A stretch of 64,000 nucleotides of DNA, from assembly GCF_016918075.2 (NCBI RefSeq), contig NZ_JAERPS020000003.1, forward strand, positions 1-64,000. Reading direction: 5' to 3'. This document shows, piece by piece, positions 54,823 to 63,628 of this stretch; position 1 is the stretch's first letter, and each line of letters starts with the position of its first letter. The notes beneath the pieces were generated by a model. That model was not told where the DNA came from and did no database searches. It was given only the letters and a program-made list of their open reading frames with translations. A program made the translations under genes and the position numbers. Source of the DNA: Rheinheimera maricola. GTDB lineage: Bacteria > Pseudomonadota > Gammaproteobacteria > Enterobacterales > Alteromonadaceae.

Positions 54823-56027
54823 AGATTCTACATATTTTCGATCATTCATTGCCCTTACACAGCGGCTATACCTTCCGCTCCCGTGCTATTTTGCAACAGC
54901 AGCGCGTGCTTGGCTACCACACCTGCCATGTTACCAGCCCCAAGCACCCCAATAGCGAAAATGACAGTCAAACGGCTGAGGGCTTTAGTTTTTATCGCAC
55001 CAAAGCCTACCAAAGCTGGTTTTGGCGTTTGCCGGTACTAAAAGAGCTAGCCGTGGTGCTGGCGCTAAAAAAGCGCCTGCTACAACTTATTAAGCTGGAA
55101 CAGCCCGATATCCTGCATGCGCATTCTCCGGCGCTTAACGGTTTGGCTGCGCTATGGGCGGCCAAAAAAGCCGGCATTCCACTCGTGTATGAAATCCGCG
55201 CTTTCTGGGAAGACGCCGCCGTAGATCACGGCAGCTGTGAAGAAGGCGACGTGCGCTACCGCCTGACACGCGCGCTGGAAACCTATGTCGCCAAAAAAGC
55301 CAACGCCATTACCACTATTTGTGAAGGCCTGCGCCGCGATCTTATTAGCCGCGGGATCAGCGCCGATAAAATTACCGTAGTAGCCAACGCCGTTGACCCG
55401 GAGCAATTCCAGCTTATCAGTGAGAGAAATAGCCCGCTTGAACTGCAATACCAGTTAAAAAACAAACTGGTGCTGGGTTTTCTCGGCTCATTTTACGCTT
55501 ACGAAGGTCTGGACTTACTGATTAAAGCCTTACCGCTTATCCGGCAAAAAGTACCCAGCGCCACCCTGTTACTAGTTGGCGGTGGCCCGCAGGAGGCGGC
55601 GTTAAAACAGTTGGTGAGCCAGCTGGGCTTAAAGGATGCCGTTATTATGCCGGGCCGGGTGCCACACAGCGATGTGATGCAGTATTACAGCCTGGTCGAC
55701 TTACTGGTGTATCCGCGCAAAGCCATGCGCCTAACCGAGCTGGTAACCCCGCTAAAACCGTTAGAGGCCATGGCGCAAGGTATGCGGTTATTAGCATCCG
55801 ACGTCGGCGGTCACCTGGAGCTGATTGAACACGGCAAAACCGGCTGGCTGTTTCAACGCGACAATATTGACGACCTGGCTGAACAAGCCGTCAGGATCCT
55901 GAAAAATTTCAGCAACCATGACAAAATTATCGCCAATGGTCTGCAGTTTATCCGCACTGAACGCAACTGGGCCGCATCAGTTGGCCACTATGTGGCGTTA
56001 TATCAACGGCTGCAGCATGAGCATTAG
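54819..56027 (+). CDS. XrtA-associated glycosyltransferase (TIGR04063 type)
   Basis: 402 residues, GT-B group 1. N-terminal ILHIFDHSLPLHSGYTFRS is diagnostic for the exosortase A associated family; the middle has YEIRAFWEDAAVDHGSC, and the C-terminal donor site VYPRKAMRLTELVTPLKPLEA. ATG at 54819 shares ATGA with the upstream stop. Its end overlaps the next glycosyltransferase by 11 bp. Confidence 0.93.
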   Translation: MKILHIFDHSLPLHSGYTFRSRAILQQQRVLGYHTCHVTSPKHPNSENDSQTAEGFSFYRTKAYQSWFWRLPVLKELAVVLALKKRLLQLIKLEQPDILHAHSPALNGLAALWAAKKAGIPLVYEIRAFWEDAAVDHGSCEEGDVRYRLTRALETYVAKKANAITTICEGLRRDLISRGISADKITVVANAVDPEQFQLISERNSPLELQYQLKNKLVLGFLGSFYAYEGLDLLIKALPLIRQKVPSATLLLVGGGPQEAALKQLVSQLGLKDAVIMPGRVPHSDVMQYYSLVDLLVYPRKAMRLTELVTPLKPLEAMAQGMRLLASDVGGHLELIEHGKTGWLFQRDNIDDLAEQAVRILKNFSNHDKIIANGLQFIRTERNWAASVGHYVALYQRLQHEH

Positions 56028-57156
56028 TCTGCATAAGTTGCGTATTTGCCTGGTAGGCCCAATAGCCCCGCCCGCCGGTGGCATGGCAAACCAAACCCGG
56101 CAATTGCTTGAGCTACTGCGCCAGGATGGCGCCGAGGTAGAACTGGTGGCCGTTAATGCGCCCTACCAACCAGCGTTTGTTGGCAAAATACCGGGCCTGC
56201 GCGCACTGTTTCGCTTAGTGCCTTATCTCTACCGTTTGTTTCGCGCCTGTGGCCGTGCTCAAGTGGTGCATATTATGGCCAATTCCGGTTGGTCCTGGCA
56301 CTTATTTGCCGCGCCGGCACTTTGGTTAGCACATTTACGCTGTACGCCGGTCATCGTCAATTACCGCGGCGGTCATGCCGACAGTTTTTTTGCCCGCAGT
56401 TGGCGTAGTGTTAACTTTTCGCTGCGCCACGCCAGCGCGATAGTGGTGCCATCGGTATTCTTACAGCAAGTATTTAACCGCTATCAACAGGCTGACAATG
56501 CCGTACCTTTGGCGATAGTGCCGAACATTCTCGACCAGCAATTATTTTATCCGCGCCCGCCAGCGGCACAATCCAATAACAGCCAGGATATTACTGTCTC
56601 ACCGCACTGCATCGTTACCCGTAATCTTGAAACCATCTACGATGTTGCCACCAGTATTACCGCCTTTGCGCAGCTAAAACAGGATCACCCCGACGCCACC
56701 CTGACCATTGCGGGCAGCGGCCCGTTACTTAGCCAATTGCAGCAGCAGGTGCAGCAGCTTAAACTAGAAAATGCAGTAAAATTTGCCGGTCGCCTTAGCG
56801 CAGAGCAAATGGCTCAACTCTATCGTAGTGCCGACATCATGTTAAACAGCAGCCTGGTAGATAACAGCCCCAATTCTATTATTGAAGCGCTGGCCTGCGC
56901 TGTGCCAGTGGTCAGCAGCAATGTTGGTGGCATCAGCCATTTAGTGCGCCACCGCCACGATGCGCTACTGTTTAATGCCGGCGACAGCCAGGCCATGTAC
57001 CAGCTGGCCAGCGAAGTGTTGCAAAATGCCAGCCTGCGCCAGCAGCTTATTAGCAATGGCCTGAGTAACAGCCAGCGTTTTTACTGGCCTGAAGTAAAAC
57101 AGCGCCTGGCACAGCAGTATCACGCCGCGATGCAACAGCAGGAATCTGGCAAATGA
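56017..57156 (+). CDS. glycosyltransferase family 4
   Basis: 379 residues, GT-B. Glycine-rich acceptor-side loop APPAGGMANQTRQL near 15-28 and the C-terminal motif NSSLVDNSPNSIIEALACAVPVV, with donor-binding Glu. No XrtA-specific family is recognised. ATG at 56017 is inside the end of the previous gene; a longer frame to 55918 is antisense-like overlap and rejected. Ends with ATGA overlap into the next gene. Confidence 0.92.
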   Translation: MSISLHKLRICLVGPIAPPAGGMANQTRQLLELLRQDGAEVELVAVNAPYQPAFVGKIPGLRALFRLVPYLYRLFRACGRAQVVHIMANSGWSWHLFAAPALWLAHLRCTPVIVNYRGGHADSFFARSWRSVNFSLRHASAIVVPSVFLQQVFNRYQQADNAVPLAIVPNILDQQLFYPRPPAAQSNNSQDITVSPHCIVTRNLETIYDVATSITAFAQLKQDHPDATLTIAGSGPLLSQLQQQVQQLKLENAVKFAGRLSAEQMAQLYRSADIMLNSSLVDNSPNSIIEALACAVPVVSSNVGGISHLVRHRHDALLFNAGDSQAMYQLASEVLQNASLRQQLISNGLSNSQRFYWPEVKQRLAQQYHAAMQQQESGK

Positions 57157-58511
57157 CAAGCTTGTATACCCGTTTTATAGCCACCGTTGTGTTTCCGCTA
57201 CAGGAATGGCTGAAAAAACACGATACCGTGCGCCGCCGTCGAGAGCTGGAACGCAGCCAATGGCTAGCCCTGCCTGCCCTGCAACAACAGCAAAACAGCC
57301 GCTTACAGCAGTTTATCGCCGGCGCTTATCAACAAGTGCCGTATTACCGTAACCTGTTGGCAGAGCTGCAGCTAACAGCAGATGATATTAAAACCGTTGC
57401 CGACTTAGCCAAACTGCCTTTTTTAACCAAGCCCCTGATCGCAGAGCACTTCGACGCGCTAAAAGCCGCCAATGCTGGTAACCTAAAGCGGTTTAATACC
57501 GGCGGCTCCAGTGGCCAGCCATTAATATTTTTACTCGGCAATGAACGGGTATCGCACGATGTTGCCGCCAAATGGCGCGCTACCCGCTGGTGGGGTGTCG
57601 ATATTGGCGATAAAGAAATTGTCGCCTGGGGCTCACCTATAGAATTGGGGGCACAAGACAGAGCCAGAGTATTTCGTGATTTGTTATTTCGCTCGCAATT
57701 AATCCCCGCCTTTGATATGAGCGAGCAAAAGCTGCTGGCGTTTTTACAACGCATTCGCGATAACAAGCCGAAAATGCTGTTTGGTTACCCGTCGGTATAC
57801 CACTTGCTGGCACAAACCGCGCAGAAGCATGGCATTGCTATGCACGACCTGGGTATTAAGGTGGTGTTTGTTACCTCAGAGCGACTCTACCCGTACCAGC
57901 GTGAACTGATAGAAACCGTGTTTGCTGCCCCGGTTGCCAATGGCTATGGCGGCCGTGATGCCGGCTTTATCGCCCATCAATGCCCCGCTGGTGGCATGCA
58001 TTTGTCGTTTGAAGATATCGTGATAGAAATTATCGACCCTGCCACCGGGGCCGTGCTGCCGGCGGGAGAATCCGGTGAAATCGTGGTCACCCACCTGGCA
58101 ACCTCTGAGTTTCCGTTTATTCGCTACCGCACCGGCGATATCGCCACAGTATCAGAGCAGCCCTGCAGCTGCGGCCGAGGCTTACCGCTGCTGGAATCCA
58201 TTGAGGGGCGCAGCACCGACTTTGTCGTTGCGAGTGACGGCACCATGATGCACGGTCTGGCGCTGATTTACATTTTGCGCGATATCAGTGGTATAGCGGC
58301 GTTTAAAATTATCCAGCACAGTCTAAGCCAAACCACAGTGCAGCTGGTGTGGCCAGAAGGCGAGCTGCCAGAGGCTATAGCAACACAAATTCGCGCCGGC
58401 TTTAACGCCCGTTTGGGTGCAGAGGTGCAGATTGATATTGAACAACTGCCGGAAATATCGCCCGAGAAATCCGGCAAGTACCGTTATGTGATCAGCAAGG
58501 TAACGCCATGA
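57153..58511 (+). CDS. CapK/phenylacetate-CoA-ligase-like adenylating enzyme
   Basis: 452 residues, ANL superfamily. The N-terminal segment YQQVPYYRNLLAEL and adenylation motif NTGGSSGQPLIF (near 115), then GRDAGFIAHQC and YRTGDIATVSEQPCSCGRGLP match CapK-like proteins of capsule loci. Probably activates a carboxylate to attach to the polysaccharide. Starts in an ATGA overlap and ends in another with the microprotein gene. Confidence 0.9.
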   Translation: MTSLYTRFIATVVFPLQEWLKKHDTVRRRRELERSQWLALPALQQQQNSRLQQFIAGAYQQVPYYRNLLAELQLTADDIKTVADLAKLPFLTKPLIAEHFDALKAANAGNLKRFNTGGSSGQPLIFLLGNERVSHDVAAKWRATRWWGVDIGDKEIVAWGSPIELGAQDRARVFRDLLFRSQLIPAFDMSEQKLLAFLQRIRDNKPKMLFGYPSVYHLLAQTAQKHGIAMHDLGIKVVFVTSERLYPYQRELIETVFAAPVANGYGGRDAGFIAHQCPAGGMHLSFEDIVIEIIDPATGAVLPAGESGEIVVTHLATSEFPFIRYRTGDIATVSEQPCSCGRGLPLLESIEGRSTDFVVASDGTMMHGLALIYILRDISGIAAFKIIQHSLSQTTVQLVWPEGELPEAIATQIRAGFNARLGAEVQIDIEQLPEISPEKSGKYRYVISKVTP

Positions 58512-58591
58512 TAGATAGCCTTTACTTACTCACCGTGCTGGTGTCGGTGTGTTATTTGTTTTACTGGGCCGATAAGCAGGATAAATCCTGA
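58508..58591 (+). CDS. 27-residue membrane microprotein in the XrtA operon
   Basis: ATG at 58508 overlaps the stop of the CapK-like gene (ATGA), and its TGA at 58589-58591 overlaps the next ATG (TGATG). Residues about 5-20 (LYLLTVLVSVCYLFYW) form one membrane helix; the C-terminus is charged (ADKQDKS). It belongs to no family I recognise. Coupling on both sides argues that it is translated. It might stabilise the polymerase or be a small regulatory subunit. Confidence 0.6.
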   Translation: MIDSLYLLTVLVSVCYLFYWADKQDKS

Positions 58592-59952
58592 TGCGCGATC
58601 TATTACTGGTATTGTTTTTATTTGTGGCCATTTATTTCTGCTTTAAACGGCCCTTTATCGGTATCGCCGCCTGGGCGTTTATTGCGTTATTGGCGCCGGC
58701 CAACTGGGCCTTTGGTTTTTCAACCAGCTTTCGTTTAAACCTTACCATCGTGGTTGTTACTTTTTTATCGTATCTGTTTGTACATAAAGACAAAAAACTG
58801 GCGTTTAATGGCCTGAGCTTTTGGGTGTTGATGTTTGCATTGTGGACCTTATTATCATCTTTCAACTCTGTTGCTAGTACCATCGCAGTAGATTATTGGA
58901 ACCAGTTTATTAAGGTGTTGCTGCTGTATTTTTTTATTACTCTGGTATTAACCAAAAAACTGCATATCGACACGCTTATTTGGGCCATTGTATTGGCGAT
59001 ATCATCTTATGCGGCAATGGAATCGGTAAAAGTAGTACTGTCAGCAGGCGGGCATCAGGTCAGTGGTCGCTCTGGTGCCTTAATGGATCGCAACGATTTT
59101 GCAGTAGCCGTAAACATGTGTTTACCGCTAATCTTGTACCTTATTTACGCCACCAAACATTATTACCTAAAACTGGGGTTGTGGGGCTTATTTCTCGGCA
59201 ACATCGTTGCTATTGTTGGCACTGGCTCGCGCGGTGGCTTTATCGGTCTGGCGATATTGGCCCTGGCATTTTGGTGGAAATCTAAACGTAAGTTGCTGTG
59301 GTTTCTTCTGGCCATTATTGTACTACCTACTGCCTATCAGTACACACCGGAGCATTGGCGCGAAAGGCAAAGCACAATTCAAACCGCCAGCACCGAGGAT
59401 GCCTCTTTTATTGGCAGGCTATGGGCCTGGAAAATATCGGTAATGATTGCAAGGGATCACCCGTTAGTCGGCGGCGGTTTCAAAGCGGTCACTCAACCCG
59501 TTGTTTGGCACAGTTACGCCCCCTTTACGCCATTTTTTGGTCCAATAGAAACCCCGCCAATTCCACCAGAACAATTCCCGTTAGCAGCGCATAATATCTA
59601 TTTTCAGGTATTAGGCGATCACGGCTATGTCGGGATGTTTATTTTTGGCATGCTACTGCTTGGCATACTGTGGGTAAATCGCCGTAACCGCCAGCTGGCG
59701 ATGAAACACGACCAGCAATGGTGTGTGCAGTTAAGTAATGCCATATTATTATCGATGGTCGGCTATGGGGTTACCGGCAATAATGTTAGTCTGGCTTACT
59801 TTGACTTACTCTACACCATCGCTGGTATCGTGGCGGTAATTGCCATTCGTAAGCTGTATTTACCACAGCCAGCTACAGCAAACGGTGTAACCGCGGTGTT
59901 TGCTAATGACCGCGCTCAGCAGTTTAAAGCGCCCGGCAGCCCAACCAGATAA
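58591..59952 (+). CDS. XrtA-associated O-antigen-ligase/polymerase-like protein
   Basis: 453 residues, about 11-12 membrane helices, Wzy/WaaL-like (TIGR03097, the putative O-glycosylation ligase of exosortase A systems). The large periplasmic loop (about 255-360) contains ARDHPLVGGGFKAV and AAHNIYFQVLGDHG with the conserved His, typical of WzyC proteins. Joins repeat units or links glycan to protein. ATG overlaps the microprotein stop. Confidence 0.9.
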   Translation: MRDLLLVLFLFVAIYFCFKRPFIGIAAWAFIALLAPANWAFGFSTSFRLNLTIVVVTFLSYLFVHKDKKLAFNGLSFWVLMFALWTLLSSFNSVASTIAVDYWNQFIKVLLLYFFITLVLTKKLHIDTLIWAIVLAISSYAAMESVKVVLSAGGHQVSGRSGALMDRNDFAVAVNMCLPLILYLIYATKHYYLKLGLWGLFLGNIVAIVGTGSRGGFIGLAILALAFWWKSKRKLLWFLLAIIVLPTAYQYTPEHWRERQSTIQTASTEDASFIGRLWAWKISVMIARDHPLVGGGFKAVTQPVVWHSYAPFTPFFGPIETPPIPPEQFPLAAHNIYFQVLGDHGYVGMFIFGMLLLGILWVNRRNRQLAMKHDQQWCVQLSNAILLSMVGYGVTGNNVSLAYFDLLYTIAGIVAVIAIRKLYLPQPATANGVTAVFANDRAQQFKAPGSPTR

Positions 59953-60040
59953 AAATGTATTCCGACAGAACACTGGCTACTTTGCCACTGTATTGGTATA
60001 CAATGCTTTTTAAGTGAGTCAACAAAATGGATTTTCAGTA

Positions 60041-61561
60041 ATGTCTTCGTCCTCCGGCCTGGAAAGCCAGGAACAACATAATAAAGCCCAGAATAAAATT
60101 TACTCTGGGTCTGTATTTATGTTAATAACCCGCTTAAGTATTAAATTTATTGGCATTATCAGCACCATATTTTTAGCCCGCCTGCTAACTCCGGAAGATT
60201 TCGGAATAGTTGCAATTACTGTAGCAATTTACGCTTTTATTGAACTGTTTGGCGCCCTAGCATTTGGTACTGCTTTAATTCAGCAAAAAACTAGCACTAG
60301 CGACGACTACAACAGTGCGTGGACCTTTAACGTATTATTTGGAGTTATTGCCGCCATAAGTCTGGCCTTAATTGCGCCACTAGTTGCTGATTTCTATCAA
60401 GATCAACGGCTACAGCAAGTGCTTTACGTTATGGCCTTTGTCAGCTTGCTGTCGGGCTTTCATAATATTAGTGTTATTAACTTTCAGAGAAATTTAAATT
60501 TCCGTAAAGAGCTGCAACTGCAGCTTGTTCCTAAAATTATCAGTTTTGTCATCACCCTAAGCCTGGCATTTGTATTGCGTAATTACTGGGCACTTGTGCT
60601 CGGTGTACTTAGTAACAAACTTGTTGTTGTAGTTTACAGCTATATAATGCATCCCTACCGACCAAAAATCTGCTTTAAATCTTTTAATAAGTTGTTTAAA
60701 TTCTCCCGTTGGCTGCTGTTAAATAACGTGGTTGATTTTATTAATGACAGAGTAAGTCAATTAATAGTCGGTAAGGCACTATCTCCCTCTTCTCTCGGCT
60801 TTCTTTCCTTAAGTCAAGAAATTGGCCAATTACCGACTTCACATATGGCAATTCCTATAAATGTCGCTACTTTTCCGGTTTACTCCAAGTTTCAGGATAA
60901 TCTTGTTGAGCTTAAAAAAGCTTATCTAAATACAGTCGCATTAACTGCCAGCTTGACCATTCCCGCCTCAATTGGCATTGCCATGGTGGCGCCATTATTG
61001 GTTGGTGTGTTATTGGGCGACCAATGGTTGAGCATGATACCGTTGCTGCAGTTGCTGGCGCTGGCCAATATGTTTTTTAGCATCACCTCTAACAACAGTT
61101 ATATTTATCTGGCGACCGGCAAACCACAAATCTCTTTCGTTATCAATTTCTTCCGCTTAGCAGTATTTTTTTCGCTGTTTATTCCACTACTCGAATATAA
61201 TGGTTTAATTGGTATAGGCCAGGCTAGGCTGGGGTCAACCTTGCTAATGGTACTTATTGTACAAGCTGCGGTAATCCGCTTTTTAACACTTCCGATTCTG
61301 CCATTACTAAGTGCCTTTATACGCCCGGTTTCAGCAGGACTGCTGATGGCACTGGCAGTTTGGACAGTGCAGCTTACGATTACCTTACCATTGCCGATTT
61401 TACAACTACTATTAGAAACGTTGACCGGTGTAGTAAGTTACGGCCTGGTCACCTTGGTGATCTGGCACCTGCAGGGCTACCCAGAAGGGTTTGAACATAA
61501 TATTTTCAGCCGTTTGCGCCTCACTAACTTTCCGCCAAAGTCTGGTAGCACCTCGCTATGA
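60041..61561 (+). CDS. Wzx-like polysaccharide flippase
   Basis: 506 residues, MOP superfamily, 12-14 helices. N-terminal IFLARLLTPEDFGIVAI and repeated hydrophobic helices match the lipopolysaccharide biosynthesis flippases (Polysacc_synt_3 branch). Moves lipid-linked repeat units across the inner membrane for the polymerase. The start is uncertain: ATG at 60041 has a poor site and an in-frame GTG at 60014 none, so I kept the shorter one. 88 bp after the polymerase. Confidence 0.85.
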   Translation: MSSSSGLESQEQHNKAQNKIYSGSVFMLITRLSIKFIGIISTIFLARLLTPEDFGIVAITVAIYAFIELFGALAFGTALIQQKTSTSDDYNSAWTFNVLFGVIAAISLALIAPLVADFYQDQRLQQVLYVMAFVSLLSGFHNISVINFQRNLNFRKELQLQLVPKIISFVITLSLAFVLRNYWALVLGVLSNKLVVVVYSYIMHPYRPKICFKSFNKLFKFSRWLLLNNVVDFINDRVSQLIVGKALSPSSLGFLSLSQEIGQLPTSHMAIPINVATFPVYSKFQDNLVELKKAYLNTVALTASLTIPASIGIAMVAPLLVGVLLGDQWLSMIPLLQLLALANMFFSITSNNSYIYLATGKPQISFVINFFRLAVFFSLFIPLLEYNGLIGIGQARLGSTLLMVLIVQAAVIRFLTLPILPLLSAFIRPVSAGLLMALAVWTVQLTITLPLPILQLLLETLTGVVSYGLVTLVIWHLQGYPEGFEHNIFSRLRLTNFPPKSGSTSL

Positions 61562-61700
61562 ATCGCCATTAGTTTCCAAGGCACCTCTTAGTTAGATAAA
61601 CACAAAGAGAGGTGTATAGATTAGTGAAGTCACAATTAAGTTTCATAAGGTTGGTGTAAACATAAAAAGTAATTGATACACACACTCCCAGTTTTTAATG
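61562..61700. other. intergenic region after the flippase gene
   Basis: No gene seen. CACCTCT (61582-61588) and AGAGGTG (61618-61624) pair across a 29-nt loop; this is the only terminator-like element and a weak one. Confidence 0.4.
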
Positions 61701-62411
61701 TTACCAACTTAAGCCTTTTGTTGCTAACCGCTGGCGCAACGTAGGTACCGGATAGTCTAATTCATATGCACGTTTAGCATAAACTACTGCAGCTTCGGCT
61801 CTGTTAGCCTCCATTAAATACCAGCCTAGAAAGTAGTTAAGCTCTGCCGATTCATTTAACAAAAGCTCAGGTGCTTGTTGCAAAGCTGCAATAGCTTGCT
61901 CCAGCTGATTTTCTTTTTTCAGGTAATAGGCAAGTGCAGTGTAAGCCAGTGAATGAGTGGGATGAGTAGTAGTCAGCCGCTTTAATGTAGTAAAGGCTTC
62001 TATTTTATTATTATTTAAATATTGGGCTCGGGCATAATCTACATAAATTTCTGGATACCATTCGTGGTTTTGTGGAATACGAGCAACTGTAAAATTGATT
62101 TCCTTAGCAGCTCTTATTAAGTTTTCTTCCCGCTCCTTACCAGATGTGCTATTAGCTCTGTGCAACAGGATTAACCCGGCACAATAGTGCCATGCGCCAC
62201 CGGCTTCTTCCCCAAAGCGTTTCATGTCCGCATTTTGTCGGGGCGCCATATTTTGATAAAAACCAGATTTTTTCCCAGCCCCGCTAACGGAAAATGCTAT
62301 TTTACAGCGCTCATCCCAAGTGTTGAACTCGCTTTCTGACAAAGAAAAATTAAATGCTAAAGCTTGAAAAGCTGACAAAAAACCAAAAGCAACCAAGAAT
62401 AATCGCTTCAT
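61701..62411 (-). CDS. TPR-containing periplasmic protein
   Basis: 236 residues with a signal peptide (about 1-19, ending ALA). Tetratricopeptide-like helices from about 90 to 230, clearest at SLAYTALAYYLKKENQLEQA and LNYFLGWYLMEANRAEAA, abridged here. Not a recognised family; perhaps a local partner of the polysaccharide export path because of location. AGGGA precedes the ATG. It faces the flippase gene convergently. Confidence 0.75.
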   Translation of the reverse strand: MKRLFLVAFGFLSAFQALAFNFSLSESEFNTWDERCKIAFSVSGAGKKSGFYQNMAPRQNADMKRFGEEAGGAWHYCAGLILLHRANSTSGKEREENLIRAAKEINFTVARIPQNHEWYPEIYVDYARAQYLNNNKIEAFTTLKRLTTTHPTHSLAYTALAYYLKKENQLEQAIAALQQAPELLLNESAELNYFLGWYLMEANRAEAAVVYAKRAYELDYPVPTLRQRLATKGLSW

Positions 62412-62568
62412 TTCTACATCCCTGTTAGTTATGCTGTGAGGAAAGTATAACCAGACATTTGTTACTGTACCAGTCGCTGTTGCTGCATCAGCTCAGTTAA
62501 ACGCTTTAGTTTTATTAACGTTAGCGCTAGGATACCCAACGGGTGATAAACAACACAGGGAATGTAAG

Positions 62569-63564
62569 GTGTCACTGAAAAAACTCTTAGTGGCAGGTGG
62601 CTGCCTGCGTGAAAACGGATTTGAGCTGGGCGAAGGCAAGTACTTTGGAAAAGCAAGCCTGTTATTGCTTGATTTACACACAGGTAAGTTTCAGACACAA
62701 TTAAGTAAAATCGACGGTGGAAAACACTACCCACTCGAGCACCCAAATTTACAATATACCGCGCCGTGTCTTGATGGTGAAACGTTGTGGTTGCCAACAG
62801 ACACTGAAATATTCGCCTATCACCTACCGGGTATGCGTCAATTAGCCTGCTACTCTCACCCTTGCTTCCACAATATTCACTCGGTACATCTGTTTGATGA
62901 CGAACTGGTAGTAACGTCTACTGGTATTGATAATATCGTTGTGCTTTGTCCTACAACTGGAGCGATTAAGAGAATTATAAACACCGAGGGCAAAGATCCG
63001 TGGCATCGGTTCGATGCTAAAACAGACTATCGACTGATGCATTCAACCCGGCCGCATGATAGCCATCCTAACTACGTATTTAAACTAGACAACAAGCTCT
63101 GGGTCACACGCTGCACCCATGACGATGCAGTTTGCTTGAATGATGTTACTGATCGAATTGATGTTGCCCATCAGGACGAAATCAGTGTTCATGACGGCAT
63201 TTGGTGGCACAATAAACTGGTATTTACCCGGGTGGATGGCTACCTGGTGATTGTTGACCCGACAAGCCGCAAAGTGATTGATAAACACGACCCATTCGCC
63301 AATGAACGTAACCGGCCTCTTGGCTGGTGTCGCGGTTTAATGGTTGATAACGATATTTTCTACATTGGTTATTCAAAGCTTAGAAAAACCAAACTGATGT
63401 CAAAATTAAAATTTATTAGTCAGGGTAATTTTAAGTATATGGATGGTAACGAGGCATTAGTAGTTGCATATGACATAAGCAAAAAGAAAGTCATCAACTC
63501 CTATAACATTCCGGCAGGTATGTTAGATGCTATATACGGTATACTGCCCTATCGTCACCAGTAA
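62569..63564 (+). CDS. beta-propeller-like protein (DUF4915-like)
   Basis: 331 residues, no signal peptide. Repeated short strands with motifs such as NIHSVHLFDDELVVTSTG and KLDNKLWVTRCTHDD suggest a beta-propeller resembling DUF4915/TIGR03032 proteins, many of which sit in glycan gene clusters. Numerous His residues (HSTRPHDSHPN near 160) might bind metal. GTG start with AGGGA about 8 nt upstream. It precedes an Asn-synthetase-like gene by 64 bp; joint function is inference. Confidence 0.65.
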   Translation: MSLKKLLVAGGCLRENGFELGEGKYFGKASLLLLDLHTGKFQTQLSKIDGGKHYPLEHPNLQYTAPCLDGETLWLPTDTEIFAYHLPGMRQLACYSHPCFHNIHSVHLFDDELVVTSTGIDNIVVLCPTTGAIKRIINTEGKDPWHRFDAKTDYRLMHSTRPHDSHPNYVFKLDNKLWVTRCTHDDAVCLNDVTDRIDVAHQDEISVHDGIWWHNKLVFTRVDGYLVIVDPTSRKVIDKHDPFANERNRPLGWCRGLMVDNDIFYIGYSKLRKTKLMSKLKFISQGNFKYMDGNEALVVAYDISKKKVINSYNIPAGMLDAIYGILPYRHQ

Positions 63565-63628
63565 ACCCGACCAAAGAGTTTGGTGTCGGTATATGAATAT
63601 TTAAATACAAGGATTGCAGGAAAACACA

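Noticed and set aside
62462-62797. Minus-strand frame of 111 codons
   Set aside because: Runs opposite the propeller-like gene, without a ribosome site or recognisable domain.
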